Below are positions 39,990-51,284 of a DNA stretch of 64,000 bases, in pieces. This DNA is from Alkalimarinus coralli. GTDB taxonomy: Bacteria > Pseudomonadota > Gammaproteobacteria > Pseudomonadales > Oleiphilaceae. The translations under genes and the position numbers were made by a program. Below the pieces are notes generated by a model. The model did not search any database. It was not told the origin of the DNA and was given only the letters and a program-made list of their open reading frames with translations. The first letter of the stretch is position 1; every line of letters begins with the position of its first letter. The stretch lies in the NCBI RefSeq assembly GCF_023650515.1, contig NZ_CP096016.1, positions 1,884,001 through 1,948,000 of the forward strand. Direction: 5' to 3'.

Positions 39990-41210
39990 CTATACGGTTA
40001 TGCCGTCAATTTCCGCAATCGTATGCATATCTTTATCTCCACGTCCAGACAGGTTCACGATAATAACTTCTTCTTTATCCATCTGTTTGGCAAGTTTCAT
40101 TGCATACGCAATCGCATGGCTTGACTCCAAAGCTGGAATAATGCCCTCGGCTCTGGTCAGCGTTCTAAATGCATCAAGCGCCTCATCATCTGTCACTGCT
40201 ACATACTCTGCACGCCCTTCATCTTTCAACCAACTATGTTCGGGGCCAACCCCAGGGTAGTCCAACCCGGCTGAGACAGAGTGAGTCGCACTAATCTGGC
40301 CATTATCGTCAGACATTAAGTAGGTACGGTTACCATGCAACACTCCGGGCTCACCCGCACACAAGGGGGCTGCATGCTCTCCGGTTTCAAGCCCATGTCC
40401 TGCGGCTTCAACACCGTACATTTTTACCCCTTCATCTCCCACAAATGGGTAAAATAGGCCAATTGCGTTTGAACCTCCCCCTACACATGCAACCAACGCA
40501 TCTGGAAGTCTGCCCTCTTTGTCCAAGCACTGCTGTTTCGCCTCTTTACCGATAACGGTCTGAAAGTCCCTGACTAACATAGGGTAAGGGTGAGGGCCAG
40601 CCACCGTGCCAATAATATAGAATGTATCATCGACATTCGTTACCCAGTCACGCATTGCTTCATTCATCGCATCTTTTAGCGTGCGAGTTCCACTCTCAAC
40701 GGGGACAACTGTAGCCCCCAAGAGCTTCATTCTATATACATTCTGGGCCTGACGCTGAACATCCTCTGCACCCATAAACACTGTGCACTCAAGCCCAAGA
40801 CGGGCTGCAACTGTCGCCGTTGCCACGCCATGTTGACCTGCACCTGTTTCCGCAATAATCCTCGGCTTACCCAGATGTTTAGCGAGTAACGCCTGACCTA
40901 TTGTGTTATTTACCTTATGAGCTCCGGTATGATTCAAATCTTCACGCTTAAGATAGATCTTCGCGCCACCGACCTTATTAGTAAGCCTTTCTGCAAAATA
41001 TAAAGGCGATGGGCGGCCAACATAATCAGCCAGATCGCGATAGAACTCTTCCTGAAACCTGGGGTCATTCTTTAGCGTATTGTATTGCTCTTCTAATTGA
41101 AGAAGAGAAGGCATAAGTGTCTCTGATACAAACCGACCGCCAAACTCTCCAAAATGCCCGCTCGCATCAGGTATTTTCTGAAGCATATCATCAGTATATT
41201 TTGTCGGCAC
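39990..41210 (-). CDS. trpB: Tryptophan synthase beta subunit
   Basis: 406 residues. It makes tryptophan from indole and serine with PLP. The PLP lysine is in [11 protein letters not shown], the phosphate loop is VGGGSNAIG, and [12 protein letters not shown] is conserved. The start is GTG 41210 with GAGG six to ten bases upstream, inside the end of trpF. The two genes overlap by 20 bases, implying translational coupling. An ATG eight codons later is less well supported. Confidence 0.96.
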   Translation of the reverse strand: MPTKYTDDMLQKIPDASGHFGEFGGRFVSETLMPSLLQLEEQYNTLKNDPRFQEEFYRDLADYVGRPSPLYFAERLTNKVGGAKIYLKREDLNHTGAHKVNNTIGQALLAKHLGKPRIIAETGAGQHGVATATVAARLGLECTVFMGAEDVQRQAQNVYRMKLLGATVVPVESGTRTLKDAMNEAMRDWVTNVDDTFYIIGTVAGPHPYPMLVRDFQTVIGKEAKQQCLDKEGRLPDALVACVGGGSNAIGLFYPFVGDEGVKMYGVEAAGHGLETGEHAAPLCAGEPGVLHGNRTYLMSDDNGQISATHSVSAGLDYPGVGPEHSWLKDEGRAEYVAVTDDEALDAFRTLTRAEGIIPALESSHAIAYAMKLAKQMDKEEVIIVNLSGRGDKDMHTIAEIDGITV

Positions 41211-41823
41211 TTGCCACCTCTTTCATAAATTGATAAATCTTGTCATGATCTTTGATCCCTTTGCTGCTTTCAACGCCGCCGCTAATATCAACAGAAAAGG
41301 GCCTCACAGCAGAAATCGCTTCTGCCACATTTTCGGAGGTTAGGCCTCCTGCCAAAATAATTTTAGATCTATATTCACTTGGAATCAGCGACCAGTCAAA
41401 CAGGCTTCCGGTTCCTCCAGGTACCCCTGGAACATAACTGTCAATCAACACGCCAATAGCCCTTGCATGAGCATCTATTTCACTGAGAATGCTCTCTCTA
41501 CTTTTAGCTCGTATCGCTTTTATATACGGGAGGTTAAAAGACTCACAGTAAACAGAGTTTTCGTTACCATGGAACTGCAAGAGGTCTATATTAACGCGCT
41601 CTAAAACATCAGTAACCACATCACGGTCAGCGTCAACAAACAAACCGACCTTTGTAACAAATGGGGGGAGCTTGCCACAAATCTCAGCGGCACGTTCAAT
41701 GCTAACATACCTGGGACTCTTCTCGTAAAAAACAAAACCCAGTGCGTCAGCCCCCATTCCCGCTGCAGCCAAGCCATCTTCTTCCCTTGTAATACCGCAA
41801 ATTTTTACTCGTGTTCGAATCAT
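41191..41823 (-). CDS. trpF: Phosphoribosylanthranilate isomerase
   Basis: 210 residues, a stand-alone TrpF as in Pseudomonas (in E. coli it is fused to TrpC). It carries out the Amadori rearrangement in tryptophan synthesis. The catalytic Cys is in [12 protein letters not shown] and the catalytic Asp in [21 protein letters not shown] and [16 protein letters not shown] bind phosphate. It overlaps trpB and lies 82 bases from truA. Confidence 0.96.
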   Translation of the reverse strand: MIRTRVKICGITREEDGLAAAGMGADALGFVFYEKSPRYVSIERAAEICGKLPPFVTKVGLFVDADRDVVTDVLERVNIDLLQFHGNENSVYCESFNLPYIKAIRAKSRESILSEIDAHARAIGVLIDSYVPGVPGGTGSLFDWSLIPSEYRSKIILAGGLTSENVAEAISAVRPFSVDISGGVESSKGIKDHDKIYQFMKEVASADKIY

Positions 41824-41905
41824 ACTCTATTCCGCAACAGAACTATTGCCAACACCCATAACAGTGAATAAGGTTATTATACGACCCTAAGCCGTTTTTA
41901 GTGAG

Positions 41906-42751
41906 TCAACTGCCTACATAATAAGGCTTAAGTAAAGAAGGACCCGGTTCCGAAGAAGGGATATGCCCCCCATCATAACCCACACCCACAAAATAAAGAC
42001 CATAGGGAGGCGCAGTAACGCCCCCGGCCGCACGGTCTTTCTCGTGCAATACCTCCTCTGCCCATCCCTCATGATGTTTCCCACAGCCTATCGCCATTAA
42101 TACGCCTGAGATGTTTCTCACCATATGATGAAGAAATGCGTTAGCCTGGATATCCAAGATTACAAAATCACCAAATCGCTGCACATTTAGGAACTCAATG
42201 GTACGAACAGGTGACTTTGCCTGACACCCAGCCGCCCTATAAGATGAAAAGTCATGTTCCCCGACAAGGCTCTTCGCAGCTGTAGCCATACGCCCTTCAT
42301 CCAATGGGCGATAGTTCCAAGTGACCGTCTCATTAAAGAGCGCGGGCCTGATTGGGCTATTATATATGACATAACGATAGCGCCTGTTAAGCGCAGAGAA
42401 ACGAGCATGAAATGAGTCAGGCACATTACCAACCCAGTGAACAGATATATCCCCAGGCAGGTTCGCATTTGCTCCCATAATCCAGGAACGAAATGATCGA
42501 GTAGCTATGGTATCAAAGTGAATAACCTGATGAGATGCGTGAACACCTGCATCAGTCCTACCCGCACATATTACATCTACCGGGCTGTTTGCAACTTTGG
42601 ATAGTGCAGCCTCTAAATGCTGCTGAACAGTAGGATGACCCGACTTCTGTGACTGCCACCCGTGATAACGACTGCCATTATACTCAAGTACTAACGCAAC
42701 ACGCCCAGAGCCAATTAAGGTTCCGGGCGTGTTAGATTCGACTAAACTCAT
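41906..42751 (-). CDS. truA: tRNA pseudouridine(38-40) synthase
   Basis: 281 residues; E. coli TruA has 270. It isomerises uridines 38-40 in the anticodon arm. The catalytic Asp is in CAGRTDAGVHASHQVIHFD. FLHHMVRNISGVLMAIG is the other conserved block. The ATG is at 42751. It lies 65 bases after fimV, with a partly paired dyad (42759-42768/42791-42800) in the gap, and precedes trpF, the order known from Pseudomonas. Confidence 0.96.
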   Translation of the reverse strand: MSLVESNTPGTLIGSGRVALVLEYNGSRYHGWQSQKSGHPTVQQHLEAALSKVANSPVDVICAGRTDAGVHASHQVIHFDTIATRSFRSWIMGANANLPGDISVHWVGNVPDSFHARFSALNRRYRYVIYNSPIRPALFNETVTWNYRPLDEGRMATAAKSLVGEHDFSSYRAAGCQAKSPVRTIEFLNVQRFGDFVILDIQANAFLHHMVRNISGVLMAIGCGKHHEGWAEEVLHEKDRAAGGVTAPPYGLYFVGVGYDGGHIPSSEPGPSLLKPYYVGS

Positions 42752-42816
42752 TAAATTGATCTACACCATAGCATTGCAGGTTTTACTAAGTGGTATAGAT
42801 TACCGATTTTGAAATA

Positions 42817-45800
42817 TTAGTCCAACGTTTTAAGAAGATCTTGAGCCTCCTTCTTCTGCTCGTCACTTCCCTCTAGCGCAACTTCTTCCAAAATATCCTT
42901 CGCGCCATCGCTATCACCCATATCAATATAGGCTCTTGCCAAGTCAAGCTTGGTGGCAGCCTCATCAGTGCCCGCTAGAAAATCAAAATCTTCATCTTCT
43001 GTGAGGTCTGACTCAAAACCTTCGCCAGAATCTGCTTTTTCATCAGCCGCAATTGGCTCTTCAGCTATGTCAAGCACACTATCGTCAACCTCAATCTCTT
43101 GTGGTGTCTCAACATCACTTGAAGTGCTTTCATCTAAAGTACTCTCATCTAAAATACTTTCATCTAAAATACTTTCATCTACAGTACTGTCATCGATATC
43201 CAACTCAGATGCTAATACATCAGTTTCTTGCAACGGAGCGTCTTCTTCACCCTCAATTGCCAAGGTGTCAGCTATATCTTCCAAGTCTTCAACGACAGTT
43301 GAATCAACGTCCAAAAGCGTACTATCAAGATCAGTTTCATCTACCGCGTCGGCTTCTTCAACCGAGTCCACTGATAACTCGTCCGACTCAGTAGTACTGT
43401 CACCTGCCTCAAAGTTAACATCTAGCTCAGAGTCAATTTTATCCAACTCTAAATCGAGATCATCAAGATTCAGCGCATCGTCTAAATCTCCTCCTTCTAA
43501 CGCTAACTCATCACTTTTTTCCTCAGGCTGAACTTCACTTGAACCTTCAATATCCAAGTCAATCTCATCCAACTCACTATCAATATCAGCCAGTTCCTGA
43601 TCAAGCGACAAGTCTGGTGATTCAGTCAGCTCAGTTTCATCAAGGTCGATATCCAACCCTTCTTCACTAATATCCACCCCTTCTTCGCTGATATCCAAGT
43701 CAAGGTCTTCACTGAGTAAGCTATCTTCTGCTGAAAGGCTTCCATCTTTAGACTCAAAATCTAAATCCAGATCAAGATCATCTACCTCAGCCGCCACGTC
43801 ATCCTTGGCAGGCTCTTCAATACTGATATCATCAAGCTCTAAATCCAATGGAGCAGTATCTGCTTCAGAAAGTGTTTCATCTGCCTCCAAATCTAACTCA
43901 TTAATATCAAAGTCAATATCAAGGTCATCCTCCGCCAATTCAGAATCAGCACCCGCACCATCGATGGAAAGCTCACTCTCGAGTTCACTCAGATCTGAAT
44001 CTACGTCAAGCACTTCGTCAGACACTTCTTCAACTTTTGTGGGCTCATATTCAATCACGCCCATGTCATCTTTTGAGTCTTCAGGCTCACTTTCTACATC
44101 GCCTGATAAAAGCTGGCTTTCCAAGTCGTCGATTGACACGATATCTTCAGCGTCAGGTAATCTGCTCTTAATCTCTGTTGCCTGCTCGATCGCATAATCA
44201 TCGTTTAATGCGTTAATTTCATTAAATTGCTTATCAAAAGACTCAAGTTCATTCGACTCAGCATAAACTTCCAGCAACTTAAGGCGGATATCTGTTCTTT
44301 GTGGTTCTGATGATATCGCCGTCTCTAACAACTGTGCAGCCTGATCCAAACGGCCATATGCGATATAAATGTCTGCTTCTGCAATAACATCTTCAGTTTC
44401 AGGCTGAGCAGGTGCTTCGGCTTCATCAACAGCCGTCTCACTTCCATCTTCAGGCAAGATTTCATCTTCATCTGCAGGTTCTTCTACATCAAAAATATCA
44501 CCTGGCTCTTCTCCCAACTCATTTCTAGTCTCGAAGAATTCTTGCTCCCTTTGTGCATTCCTGCGAGAGAGCAGCCAAACAATCAATAACAGTAGAATCA
44601 CCAGCCCTGCAGCTATCGCCTGATATAGTGGGTTTTTCAGAACCATATCAACCACAGACTGCAACGTCATTTCTTTTTGTACTGGCTCTTCTTTAACCGG
44701 TACTGGCGCTGCTTTAGGCTTAACAGCAGGTGTTTCCACTTTTGCTGCGGGGGCGTCTTTGCTCGGTTCTAACTCGCTAGAGCTTAACTGATCATCGACT
44801 TTAGCCTCTTCGCTTGCTACCTCAGAATCAACCACCTCAGAATCAACCACCTCTTCGTCTTTCTCAGATGACTCTACAGCCTCGATTTCTGAAGCAGGTT
44901 CAACCTCAGCAGAAGGCTCTGCTTCATCTGCTGTGGCTAACTTTTCATCCTGGCTTTCACCCGCCAACCCTTCAGTCTCTTCTATTTGCTCTTTGCCCAT
45001 TTGAGTCTGAAGATTAGCCAGCTGATCATCTTTCAGGGTCAGCAACCGCTGTAGCGTTTCCAGCTGTTCCTCAAGATCTTTAACACGACTATTAAGTTCT
45101 TCCTTTTCCAGGCTTGCTTGATCAAGCTTCTCAAGCGTAACGGCTAAATCGTTTTTAAGTGCTTCTGCGCTACCTTCAATGGCCGACTCTCCAGCATGCG
45201 CCCCCGACTGGTTATCAGCAGCGCTGCTTTTTTCTGCAACCACCAACTTAAGCTCATCACCTGTGCTTACTTCAGGAGCAGCCGAAGGTGTTTCAACCTT
45301 TGGTGTGGCATCAACAACATTCTTACCTAACGTGCGCGCTTCAAAGTCTCGATTCTGGGCAATAACACCTCTCACTGCATCTCTTTTTGAACGCTGCCTA
45401 ATCTCGTTAATGCCAGGAAGTCGGAGAACTTGTCCTTTTTTAAGACTGTTAATGTTGTTATTTATAAAAGAATCAGGATTTAAATCCTGGATGGCCAACA
45501 TTGTTTGCTGAGGCGTGACTGAACTATCAGGACGAACCTTTAGAGCGATAGCCCACATGGTATCGCTGTTGGTGGTCGGCCCATAGGTTCCACCACCCTG
45601 CTGACTGACACTGCTGAACTCAGGCTGCGAAGCGATGCTTTCAGTGACATTCTGCGATGAAGGCGACGACTCAATCACTTCAATTTCAGGCAGTTGATTG
45701 GTTGGGGTGGCCGTAGATGTAACCTGTCGAACCGGGGCAAGTGGTTCTTCTCCATATATTGGAGGGTCTATTAGCAGTGCATATTCTCTTAGAAGTCGGC

Positions 45801-46149
45801 CACTTGGCCATATTACTTCAACAAGAAAGTTAAGAAATGGTTCACGCACCGGTTTAGTCGTAGTCAACTCTACAACCATTTTTCCGTTTTCGTTGCGCTG
45901 AACCTCAAACCTGACATCAGAAAGGAAATATATTCTCTCCACGCCAGCATTCAAAAACTCTTCTCTTGACGCTAGACCGGGAAGTATTTCATTTTCTTCC
46001 AAGTCTCGAACATTAACCAATTCAATTTCAGCTTTGAGCGGTTGATTAAGGGTTGACTCTACTGAAGCCTCTCCCAGTCCTAAAGCCTGAACAACACCAG
46101 CACCTAAAACACCCGCTAGTGATAGAGCAACCGCAAGCTTGCGCATCAT
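42817..46149 (-). CDS. fimV: FimV-type polar motility/pilus assembly hub protein
   Basis: 1110 residues. The N-terminus carries a signal peptide (to about residue 22, VQALG) and a FimV N-terminal domain beginning LGEASVESTLNQPLKAEIEL. A LysM-like region at about 190-255 is followed by a coiled coil at about 330-385. A membrane helix at about 500-520 (AIAAGLVILLLLIVWLL) leads to a very acidic cytosolic half with TPR-like segments (AEADIYIAYGRLDQAAQLLE) and the conserved C-terminal domain LDLARAYIDMGDSDGAKDILEEV. FimV binds peptidoglycan and promotes pilus secretin assembly and cAMP signalling. Asp/Glu/Leu/Ser repeats (LDES, DLDLD) fill about residues 690-1050. Confidence 0.93.
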   Translation of the reverse strand: MMRKLAVALSLAGVLGAGVVQALGLGEASVESTLNQPLKAEIELVNVRDLEENEILPGLASREEFLNAGVERIYFLSDVRFEVQRNENGKMVVELTTTKPVREPFLNFLVEVIWPSGRLLREYALLIDPPIYGEEPLAPVRQVTSTATPTNQLPEIEVIESSPSSQNVTESIASQPEFSSVSQQGGGTYGPTTNSDTMWAIALKVRPDSSVTPQQTMLAIQDLNPDSFINNNINSLKKGQVLRLPGINEIRQRSKRDAVRGVIAQNRDFEARTLGKNVVDATPKVETPSAAPEVSTGDELKLVVAEKSSAADNQSGAHAGESAIEGSAEALKNDLAVTLEKLDQASLEKEELNSRVKDLEEQLETLQRLLTLKDDQLANLQTQMGKEQIEETEGLAGESQDEKLATADEAEPSAEVEPASEIEAVESSEKDEEVVDSEVVDSEVASEEAKVDDQLSSSELEPSKDAPAAKVETPAVKPKAAPVPVKEEPVQKEMTLQSVVDMVLKNPLYQAIAAGLVILLLLIVWLLSRRNAQREQEFFETRNELGEEPGDIFDVEEPADEDEILPEDGSETAVDEAEAPAQPETEDVIAEADIYIAYGRLDQAAQLLETAISSEPQRTDIRLKLLEVYAESNELESFDKQFNEINALNDDYAIEQATEIKSRLPDAEDIVSIDDLESQLLSGDVESEPEDSKDDMGVIEYEPTKVEEVSDEVLDVDSDLSELESELSIDGAGADSELAEDDLDIDFDINELDLEADETLSEADTAPLDLELDDISIEEPAKDDVAAEVDDLDLDLDFESKDGSLSAEDSLLSEDLDLDISEEGVDISEEGLDIDLDETELTESPDLSLDQELADIDSELDEIDLDIEGSSEVQPEEKSDELALEGGDLDDALNLDDLDLELDKIDSELDVNFEAGDSTTESDELSVDSVEEADAVDETDLDSTLLDVDSTVVEDLEDIADTLAIEGEEDAPLQETDVLASELDIDDSTVDESILDESILDESTLDESTSSDVETPQEIEVDDSVLDIAEEPIAADEKADSGEGFESDLTEDEDFDFLAGTDEAATKLDLARAYIDMGDSDGAKDILEEVALEGSDEQKKEAQDLLKTLD

Positions 46150-46570
46150 CTCTTCTTTCCTTTCTTGTTATACACTTTGCACTAAGTTTAAGAGCATTCA
46201 AACCATGAGCACTTTAATGTTAGATCATCAAATGAACTTTCAGGTTTAAAAAACTATTCCAGACAGTTGCTTTTATTCAATAATTTATGATTCGACACAA
46301 CTAGGTAACAAGTATTGTTTATAAACGGTGATTTTTCAATAATTCTTTGTGTTTCTAATTGTTACCTGTGAGCTTGGGACAGCAGAATTAACCAGATTGA
46401 CCGGTAATGAACGCGGCATTGCGTAAATCAGTCAACTGGCGTCAAGGCCATAAAATCAAAGCGAAGCTTGAAAAACACAATAGCGATGGGAATGAGGGGG
46501 AACAAAGAAGATAAGTGAAGTGTTAACCAAAGAGTGAAAGCCTCCACTCCTTGGTTATAAGACGATGAAA
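46150..46570. other. Intergenic region between asd and fimV
   Basis: About 420 AT-rich bases with no supported gene on either strand. It must contain the fimV promoter; I see no clear -35/-10 pair. The only structure noted is the stem-loop at 46525-46556 next to the asd stop. Confidence 0.5.
46525..46556. terminator. Stem-loop downstream of asd
   Basis: AACCAAAGAGTG and CACTCCTTGGTT pair over 12 bases with one G-T wobble and an 8-base loop, 15 bases past the asd stop on the minus strand. No T run follows, so it may be a terminator of limited strength or an mRNA 3'-end protecting hairpin. Confidence 0.5.
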
Positions 46571-47686
46571 TCAGTCGCGATTAAGAATGATTCTCAACAT
46601 TCTTCTTAGGGGTTCAGCAGCCCCCCAAAGCAGTTGGTCACCGACAGTAAAGGCGGAAATATACTCAGGCCCCATATTGAGCTTTCTTATCCTCCCAACG
46701 GGTACGCTAAGTGTTCCTGTGACTTTTGCAGGCGTCAACTCATTAACCGTTGCCTCTTTGTCATTAGGAATTACCTTAACCCAGTCATTTGAAGCTGCCA
46801 AGATAGCTTCTATTTCGGATACTGGGAGATCCTTTTTAAGCTTAATAGTCATCGCCTGACTATGGCATCGCATTGCGCCTATGCGAACACAAAGCCCGTC
46901 AACCGGGATTGGAGCTGAAGATAAGCCTAGAATTTTGTTGGTCTCTGCTTCTGCTTTCCACTCCTCTCTGCTCTGACCGTTATCTAACTGAGAGTCAATC
47001 CATGGAATCAAGCTTCCACCTAACGCAACACCGAAGTTTTCTGTCGGCAGAGCGTCTGATCGTATGGTTTCTGCTACGGTTTTATCAATTTGTAAAATTG
47101 CAGAAGCCGGGTCATCAAGCAAGTCTGCCACAGACGAATGTATAGCGCCCATCTGGCTGATCAACTCTCGCATATGGCGTGCACCACCGCCAGAAGCCGC
47201 TTGATAAGTCATAGGACTTACCCACTCGACTAAGTCTTTTTCAAATAAACCACCTAAAGCCATCAACATCAGGCTTACTGTGCAGTTGCCACCGACGTAG
47301 GTTTTTACGCCTTGTTCAAGCGCCTTATCGATCACATTACTGTTTACCGGATCCAGAACAATGACTGCATCTTCATCCATTCGAAGCGACGACGCAGCAT
47401 CAATCCAGTAACCTTGCCACCCGGACTCTCTTAATGAAGGATAGACAGATTTGGTATAGTCTCCGCCCTGGCAAGTAATAATAACGTCCATTTCCTTCAG
47501 AGCATCAATACTATTTGCATCCTGAAGCACAGACGTATTACTCCCTACCTCGGGAGCAGCCTGGCCCGCTTGGGATGTTGAGAAAAATACCGGATCAACT
47601 AAGTCAAAATCACTTTCTTCTCGCATTCTTTGCATCAGCACGGAACCGACCATGCCTCGCCAACCGACTAAACCTACTTTTTTCAT
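46571..47686 (-). CDS. asd: Aspartate-semialdehyde dehydrogenase
   Basis: 371 residues, the gammaproteobacterial Asd type (E. coli 367). It reduces aspartyl phosphate to the semialdehyde for lysine, methionine and threonine, and for diaminopimelate. The start [21 protein letters not shown] holds the NADP-binding loop. Catalytic Cys135 is in [10 protein letters not shown], and [11 protein letters not shown] holds substrate-binding residues. ATG 47686 is preferred over an upstream alternative start at 47704. It lies 100 bases after leuB, the same leuB-asd-fimV order as Pseudomonas. Confidence 0.96.
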   Translation of the reverse strand: MKKVGLVGWRGMVGSVLMQRMREESDFDLVDPVFFSTSQAGQAAPEVGSNTSVLQDANSIDALKEMDVIITCQGGDYTKSVYPSLRESGWQGYWIDAASSLRMDEDAVIVLDPVNSNVIDKALEQGVKTYVGGNCTVSLMLMALGGLFEKDLVEWVSPMTYQAASGGGARHMRELISQMGAIHSSVADLLDDPASAILQIDKTVAETIRSDALPTENFGVALGGSLIPWIDSQLDNGQSREEWKAEAETNKILGLSSAPIPVDGLCVRIGAMRCHSQAMTIKLKKDLPVSEIEAILAASNDWVKVIPNDKEATVNELTPAKVTGTLSVPVGRIRKLNMGPEYISAFTVGDQLLWGAAEPLRRMLRIILNRD

Positions 47687-47786
47687 GATAAATCTCAGTA
47701 CCACATTTGAATTTTTTGCAATCGCGTGCCTTACGCTATCAAGATTAGGGCCTCACATCAATGACACAAGGCCTTTACCTGGAAAT

Positions 47787-48875
47787 TTATTGAACTAATG
47801 TGCTTAAAGCACTAATTACTGCATCGCCCATATCAGACGTGCTCACTTTAGTTGTTCCTTCTGAATAGATATCTGCCGTTCTGAGCCCTTGATCAAGCAC
47901 GTTGCTAACCGCTTTTTCAATCAACTCAGCCGCCTTGTTTTCAGCCAGGCTGTACCGCAACATCATCGCCACCGACAGAATCGTTGCCAAAGGGTTTGCA
48001 ATACCCTGCCCCGCAATATCAGGCGCGGAACCATGACACGGCTCATACATTCCTTTACCTTCTTCATCAAGAGAGGCAGAAGGCAGCATCCCGATTGAAC
48101 CGGTTAACATCGCGGCGGCGTCAGACAATATATCTCCAAACATGTTGCCCGTTACTACTACGTCAAACTGCTTGGGTGCACGCACTAATTGCATTGCAGC
48201 GTTGTCGACATACATATGACTCAACTCTACGTCAGGATATTCTTTTGCAAGATCATCCATAATTTCACGCCATAGTACAGTTACCTCAAGCACATTAGCT
48301 TTATCAACAGAACATAGCTTGCCGCCACGCTTTTGTGCCGCTTCAAATGCAACACGCCCTATCCTTTTGATTTCACTCTCATTGTATACGTAGGTGTTGT
48401 AGCCTTCGCGGTCACCGTTTTCAAGCACGCGAATACCTCTAGGCTGACCGAAATATATACCTCCTGTTAACTCTCGAACAATCAGGATATCCAGCCCTGA
48501 GACAACATCTTGCTTTAGCGTAGATGCCTCAGCTAGCTGAGGGTATAAAATTGCCGGACGCAAATTGCCAAACAGCTTTAGATTTGAGCGCAAGCCCAAC
48601 AGCCCCTTTTCAGGCCTGATAGCCATATCCAACTCATCCCACTTTGGCCCTCCAACGGCACCAAGCAGGATAGCATCTGCGGCTTTGGCTTTTTCTAGCG
48701 TTACATCAGGCAAAGGCACACCAAATTCGTCAATAGCAGAGCCCCCCACTAAAGCTTTATCAATGGTGAGCCCCATTTCTAACGAGTCATTCAACAGATG
48801 CAGAACTTTTTCGGCTTCTGATACGATTTCAGGACCAATACCATCACCTGGCAATAACAATACATTTCTATTCAT
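47787..48875 (-). CDS. leuB: 3-isopropylmalate dehydrogenase
   Basis: 362 residues. It oxidises and decarboxylates 3-isopropylmalate in leucine synthesis. [12 protein letters not shown] is at the N-terminus. [10 protein letters not shown], the [16 protein letters not shown] substrate loop and [18 protein letters not shown] are conserved, and [15 protein letters not shown] binds NAD. The ATG is at 48875. It is 113 bases downstream of leuD. Confidence 0.97.
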   Translation of the reverse strand: MNRNVLLLPGDGIGPEIVSEAEKVLHLLNDSLEMGLTIDKALVGGSAIDEFGVPLPDVTLEKAKAADAILLGAVGGPKWDELDMAIRPEKGLLGLRSNLKLFGNLRPAILYPQLAEASTLKQDVVSGLDILIVRELTGGIYFGQPRGIRVLENGDREGYNTYVYNESEIKRIGRVAFEAAQKRGGKLCSVDKANVLEVTVLWREIMDDLAKEYPDVELSHMYVDNAAMQLVRAPKQFDVVVTGNMFGDILSDAAAMLTGSIGMLPSASLDEEGKGMYEPCHGSAPDIAGQGIANPLATILSVAMMLRYSLAENKAAELIEKAVSNVLDQGLRTADIYSEGTTKVSTSDMGDAVISALSTLVQ

Positions 48876-48988
48876 TTCTATACCTTAAAAACTAAATACT
48901 TAAAAAATATTCTGTGTAAGCAAAACCTAGCGGTTACAGCGACTATTCTATGATTCATAACAGGCTTATGAATCAAACAGGCAAAAGC

Positions 48989-49636
48989 TTAACCTATTGC
49001 ATCAAACAACCAAGGTGACTCTTCCCTGCTTTTTCCTTCAAATGCTTTGATAGCCTCAGCATCTTCTAACGTTACGCCAATATCGTCCAACCCATTAATT
49101 AAGCAATGCTTTCTGAATGCATCCACGTCGAAAGAAATTGCATTGCCTTTAGGTGTTGTAATAACTTGTTTTTCCAGATCAATCGTAAGCTGGTACCCTT
49201 CGTTGTCGAATAGCTCTTCAAACAGTTGGTCAACAACTGATTCATCCAATGTAACGGGAAGGATGCCATTTTTGAAACAGTTATTATAAAAAATATCAGC
49301 AAAGCTAGGCGCTATAATGCAGCGAAAGCCATAATCCTCAAGCGCCCACGGTGCATGCTCTCTGCTGGAACCACAACCAAAATTCTGTCTCGCCAGCAGT
49401 ATCGTTGAATTTTTATAACGCTCCTGATTTAGCACAAACTCTTTATTCAACGGACGGCCTTCACAATCTTGATCAGGCTGACCTTCATCCAAATAGCGAA
49501 GCTCATCGAATAAGTTTTTGCCAAAACCTGTTCGCTTTATAGATTTCAAAAACTGTTTCGGAATAATCATGTCGGTGTCGACATTGGCACGATCCAATGG
49601 AGCAACAACACCGGTAACCTGGGTAAACTTTTTCAT
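48989..49636 (-). CDS. leuD: 3-isopropylmalate dehydratase small subunit
   Basis: 215 residues; the family is usually 200-215. It forms the swivel domain of isopropylmalate isomerase with LeuC. Conserved blocks are [30 protein letters not shown] and [16 protein letters not shown]. It starts at ATG 49636, 33 bases after leuC. Confidence 0.97.
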   Translation of the reverse strand: MKKFTQVTGVVAPLDRANVDTDMIIPKQFLKSIKRTGFGKNLFDELRYLDEGQPDQDCEGRPLNKEFVLNQERYKNSTILLARQNFGCGSSREHAPWALEDYGFRCIIAPSFADIFYNNCFKNGILPVTLDESVVDQLFEELFDNEGYQLTIDLEKQVITTPKGNAISFDVDAFRKHCLINGLDDIGVTLEDAEAIKAFEGKSREESPWLFDAIG

Positions 49637-49669
49637 CTTCTAATCCTCTCTCGATTCTCGGTGTTGCTA

Positions 49670-51088
49670 TCAGCTCAAGTATTCTCTGACATCGACAAAA
49701 TGCCCGGCTATAGCTGCTGCAGCAGCCATGGCTGGGCTTACCAGATGAGTTCGCCCTCCAAAGCCTTGTCGTCCTTCGAAGTTCCTGTTTGAAGTAGATG
49801 CACAGTGCTCACCCTGGCCCAATTTATCAGCATTCATCGCAAGACACATTGAACAGCCTGGCTCTCTCCATTCAAGACCTGCATCCTTAAAGATAACGTC
49901 CAGGCCTTCCTCTTCTGCTTGCTTTTTAATCAAGCCAGAGCCAGGAACAACCAGTGCCTGCGTGAGTGATTCTGCAACTTTTCGCCCCTTAACAACCTTG
50001 GCTGCCACTCTCAAATCTTCAATTCGAGAATTAGTACAGGAGCCAATAAATACTCTATCGAGTTTGATGCTGGTAATAGGAGCGCCTGCTTCCAGCCCCA
50101 TATATTCCAGCGCTCTATTAATGCCTTCTTTTTGAACAGCGTCATCATGATCATCAGGGTCTGGAACATTATCATCTATGGCAACAACCATTTCGGGTGA
50201 TGTTCCCCATGTTACCTGAGGCTTAATGTCAGCCGCATTTAGTTCGACCACTTTGTCGAATACGGCATCGTCATCACTTTTTAGATCCGACCAAGCCTCT
50301 ACAGCCTTCTCCCAGTCGTCCCCTTTTGGCGCGTATGTACGACCTTTAACATAGTCGATAGTCGTGCTGTCTACAGCGATCATCCCAACCCGGGCACCGG
50401 CTTCGATGGCCATATTGCAAACCGTCATGCGGCCATCCATGGATAACGCACGAATAGCCTCTCCACCAAACTCAACAGCGTAGCCCGTACCTCCAGCTGT
50501 GCCTATTTTACCGATCACTGCCAACACAATATCCTTGCCGGAAATACCTTCCCCGACCTGGCCATTGACTTTAACCAGCATATTTTTCATTTTCTTCTGA
50601 ATCAGGCACTGGGTTGCCAACACATGTTCAACTTCAGAGGTCCCTATACCATGGGCTAAAGCGCCAAATGCACCATGGGTAGAGGTGTGTGAATCGCCAC
50701 AGACAACTGTCATTCCGGGTAGCGTTGCACCTTGCTCTGGACCAACAACATGAACGATACCCTGTCGCTCATCCAGCATCTTAAACTCTGTAATACCAAA
50801 TTCATCACAATTATCATCCAAGGTTTTAACCTGGATACGAGAGACAGGGTCTACGATACCTTCTACACCGCTAGAACGCTCTGTGGTCGGCACGTTATGG
50901 TCTGGCGTTGCCAGGTTTGCATCGATTCTCCATGGTTTACGGCCTGCCAACCTCAAACCTTCGAAAGCCTGGGGCGACGTCACTTCATGGAGTAACTGCC
51001 TGTCAATATAAATCAACGCTGAGCCATCCTCGCGCTGCTTTACCATGTGGGCATCCCACAACTTATCATAAAGGGTTTTTCCTGCCAT
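49670..51088 (-). CDS. leuC: 3-isopropylmalate dehydratase large subunit
   Basis: 472 residues; E. coli LeuC has 466. An aconitase-family enzyme with a [4Fe-4S] cluster that interconverts 2- and 3-isopropylmalate. Cluster ligands lie in [13 protein letters not shown] and [28 protein letters not shown] is conserved. A GGAGAGG precedes ATG 51088. The divergent LysR gene is 196 bases away, as in Pseudomonas, and may regulate it. Confidence 0.97.
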   Translation of the reverse strand: MAGKTLYDKLWDAHMVKQREDGSALIYIDRQLLHEVTSPQAFEGLRLAGRKPWRIDANLATPDHNVPTTERSSGVEGIVDPVSRIQVKTLDDNCDEFGITEFKMLDERQGIVHVVGPEQGATLPGMTVVCGDSHTSTHGAFGALAHGIGTSEVEHVLATQCLIQKKMKNMLVKVNGQVGEGISGKDIVLAVIGKIGTAGGTGYAVEFGGEAIRALSMDGRMTVCNMAIEAGARVGMIAVDSTTIDYVKGRTYAPKGDDWEKAVEAWSDLKSDDDAVFDKVVELNAADIKPQVTWGTSPEMVVAIDDNVPDPDDHDDAVQKEGINRALEYMGLEAGAPITSIKLDRVFIGSCTNSRIEDLRVAAKVVKGRKVAESLTQALVVPGSGLIKKQAEEEGLDVIFKDAGLEWREPGCSMCLAMNADKLGQGEHCASTSNRNFEGRQGFGGRTHLVSPAMAAAAAIAGHFVDVREYLS

Positions 51089-51284
51089 GATGACCTCTCC
51101 AACTCCAGATATATTTTAAGCATCAAGAAAACAACCACACTTGAGCCTTATGTTTGATTGAATTTTAATCCTCATGCTACGATAAAACAAATTCATATTT
51201 TTCATAACCAGCATAACCAAATAGAATACCAGAATTCGCTTACCGCTATTTGTGTAGTAAAGGAAAAGATTGTATGGGTATTGT

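Noticed and set aside
42950-43531. 193-codon Ser-rich plus-strand frame, and similar frames to 44197
   Set aside because: They are antisense to the acidic repeats of fimV and show Ser/Thr runs expected from reading Asp/Glu codons backwards.
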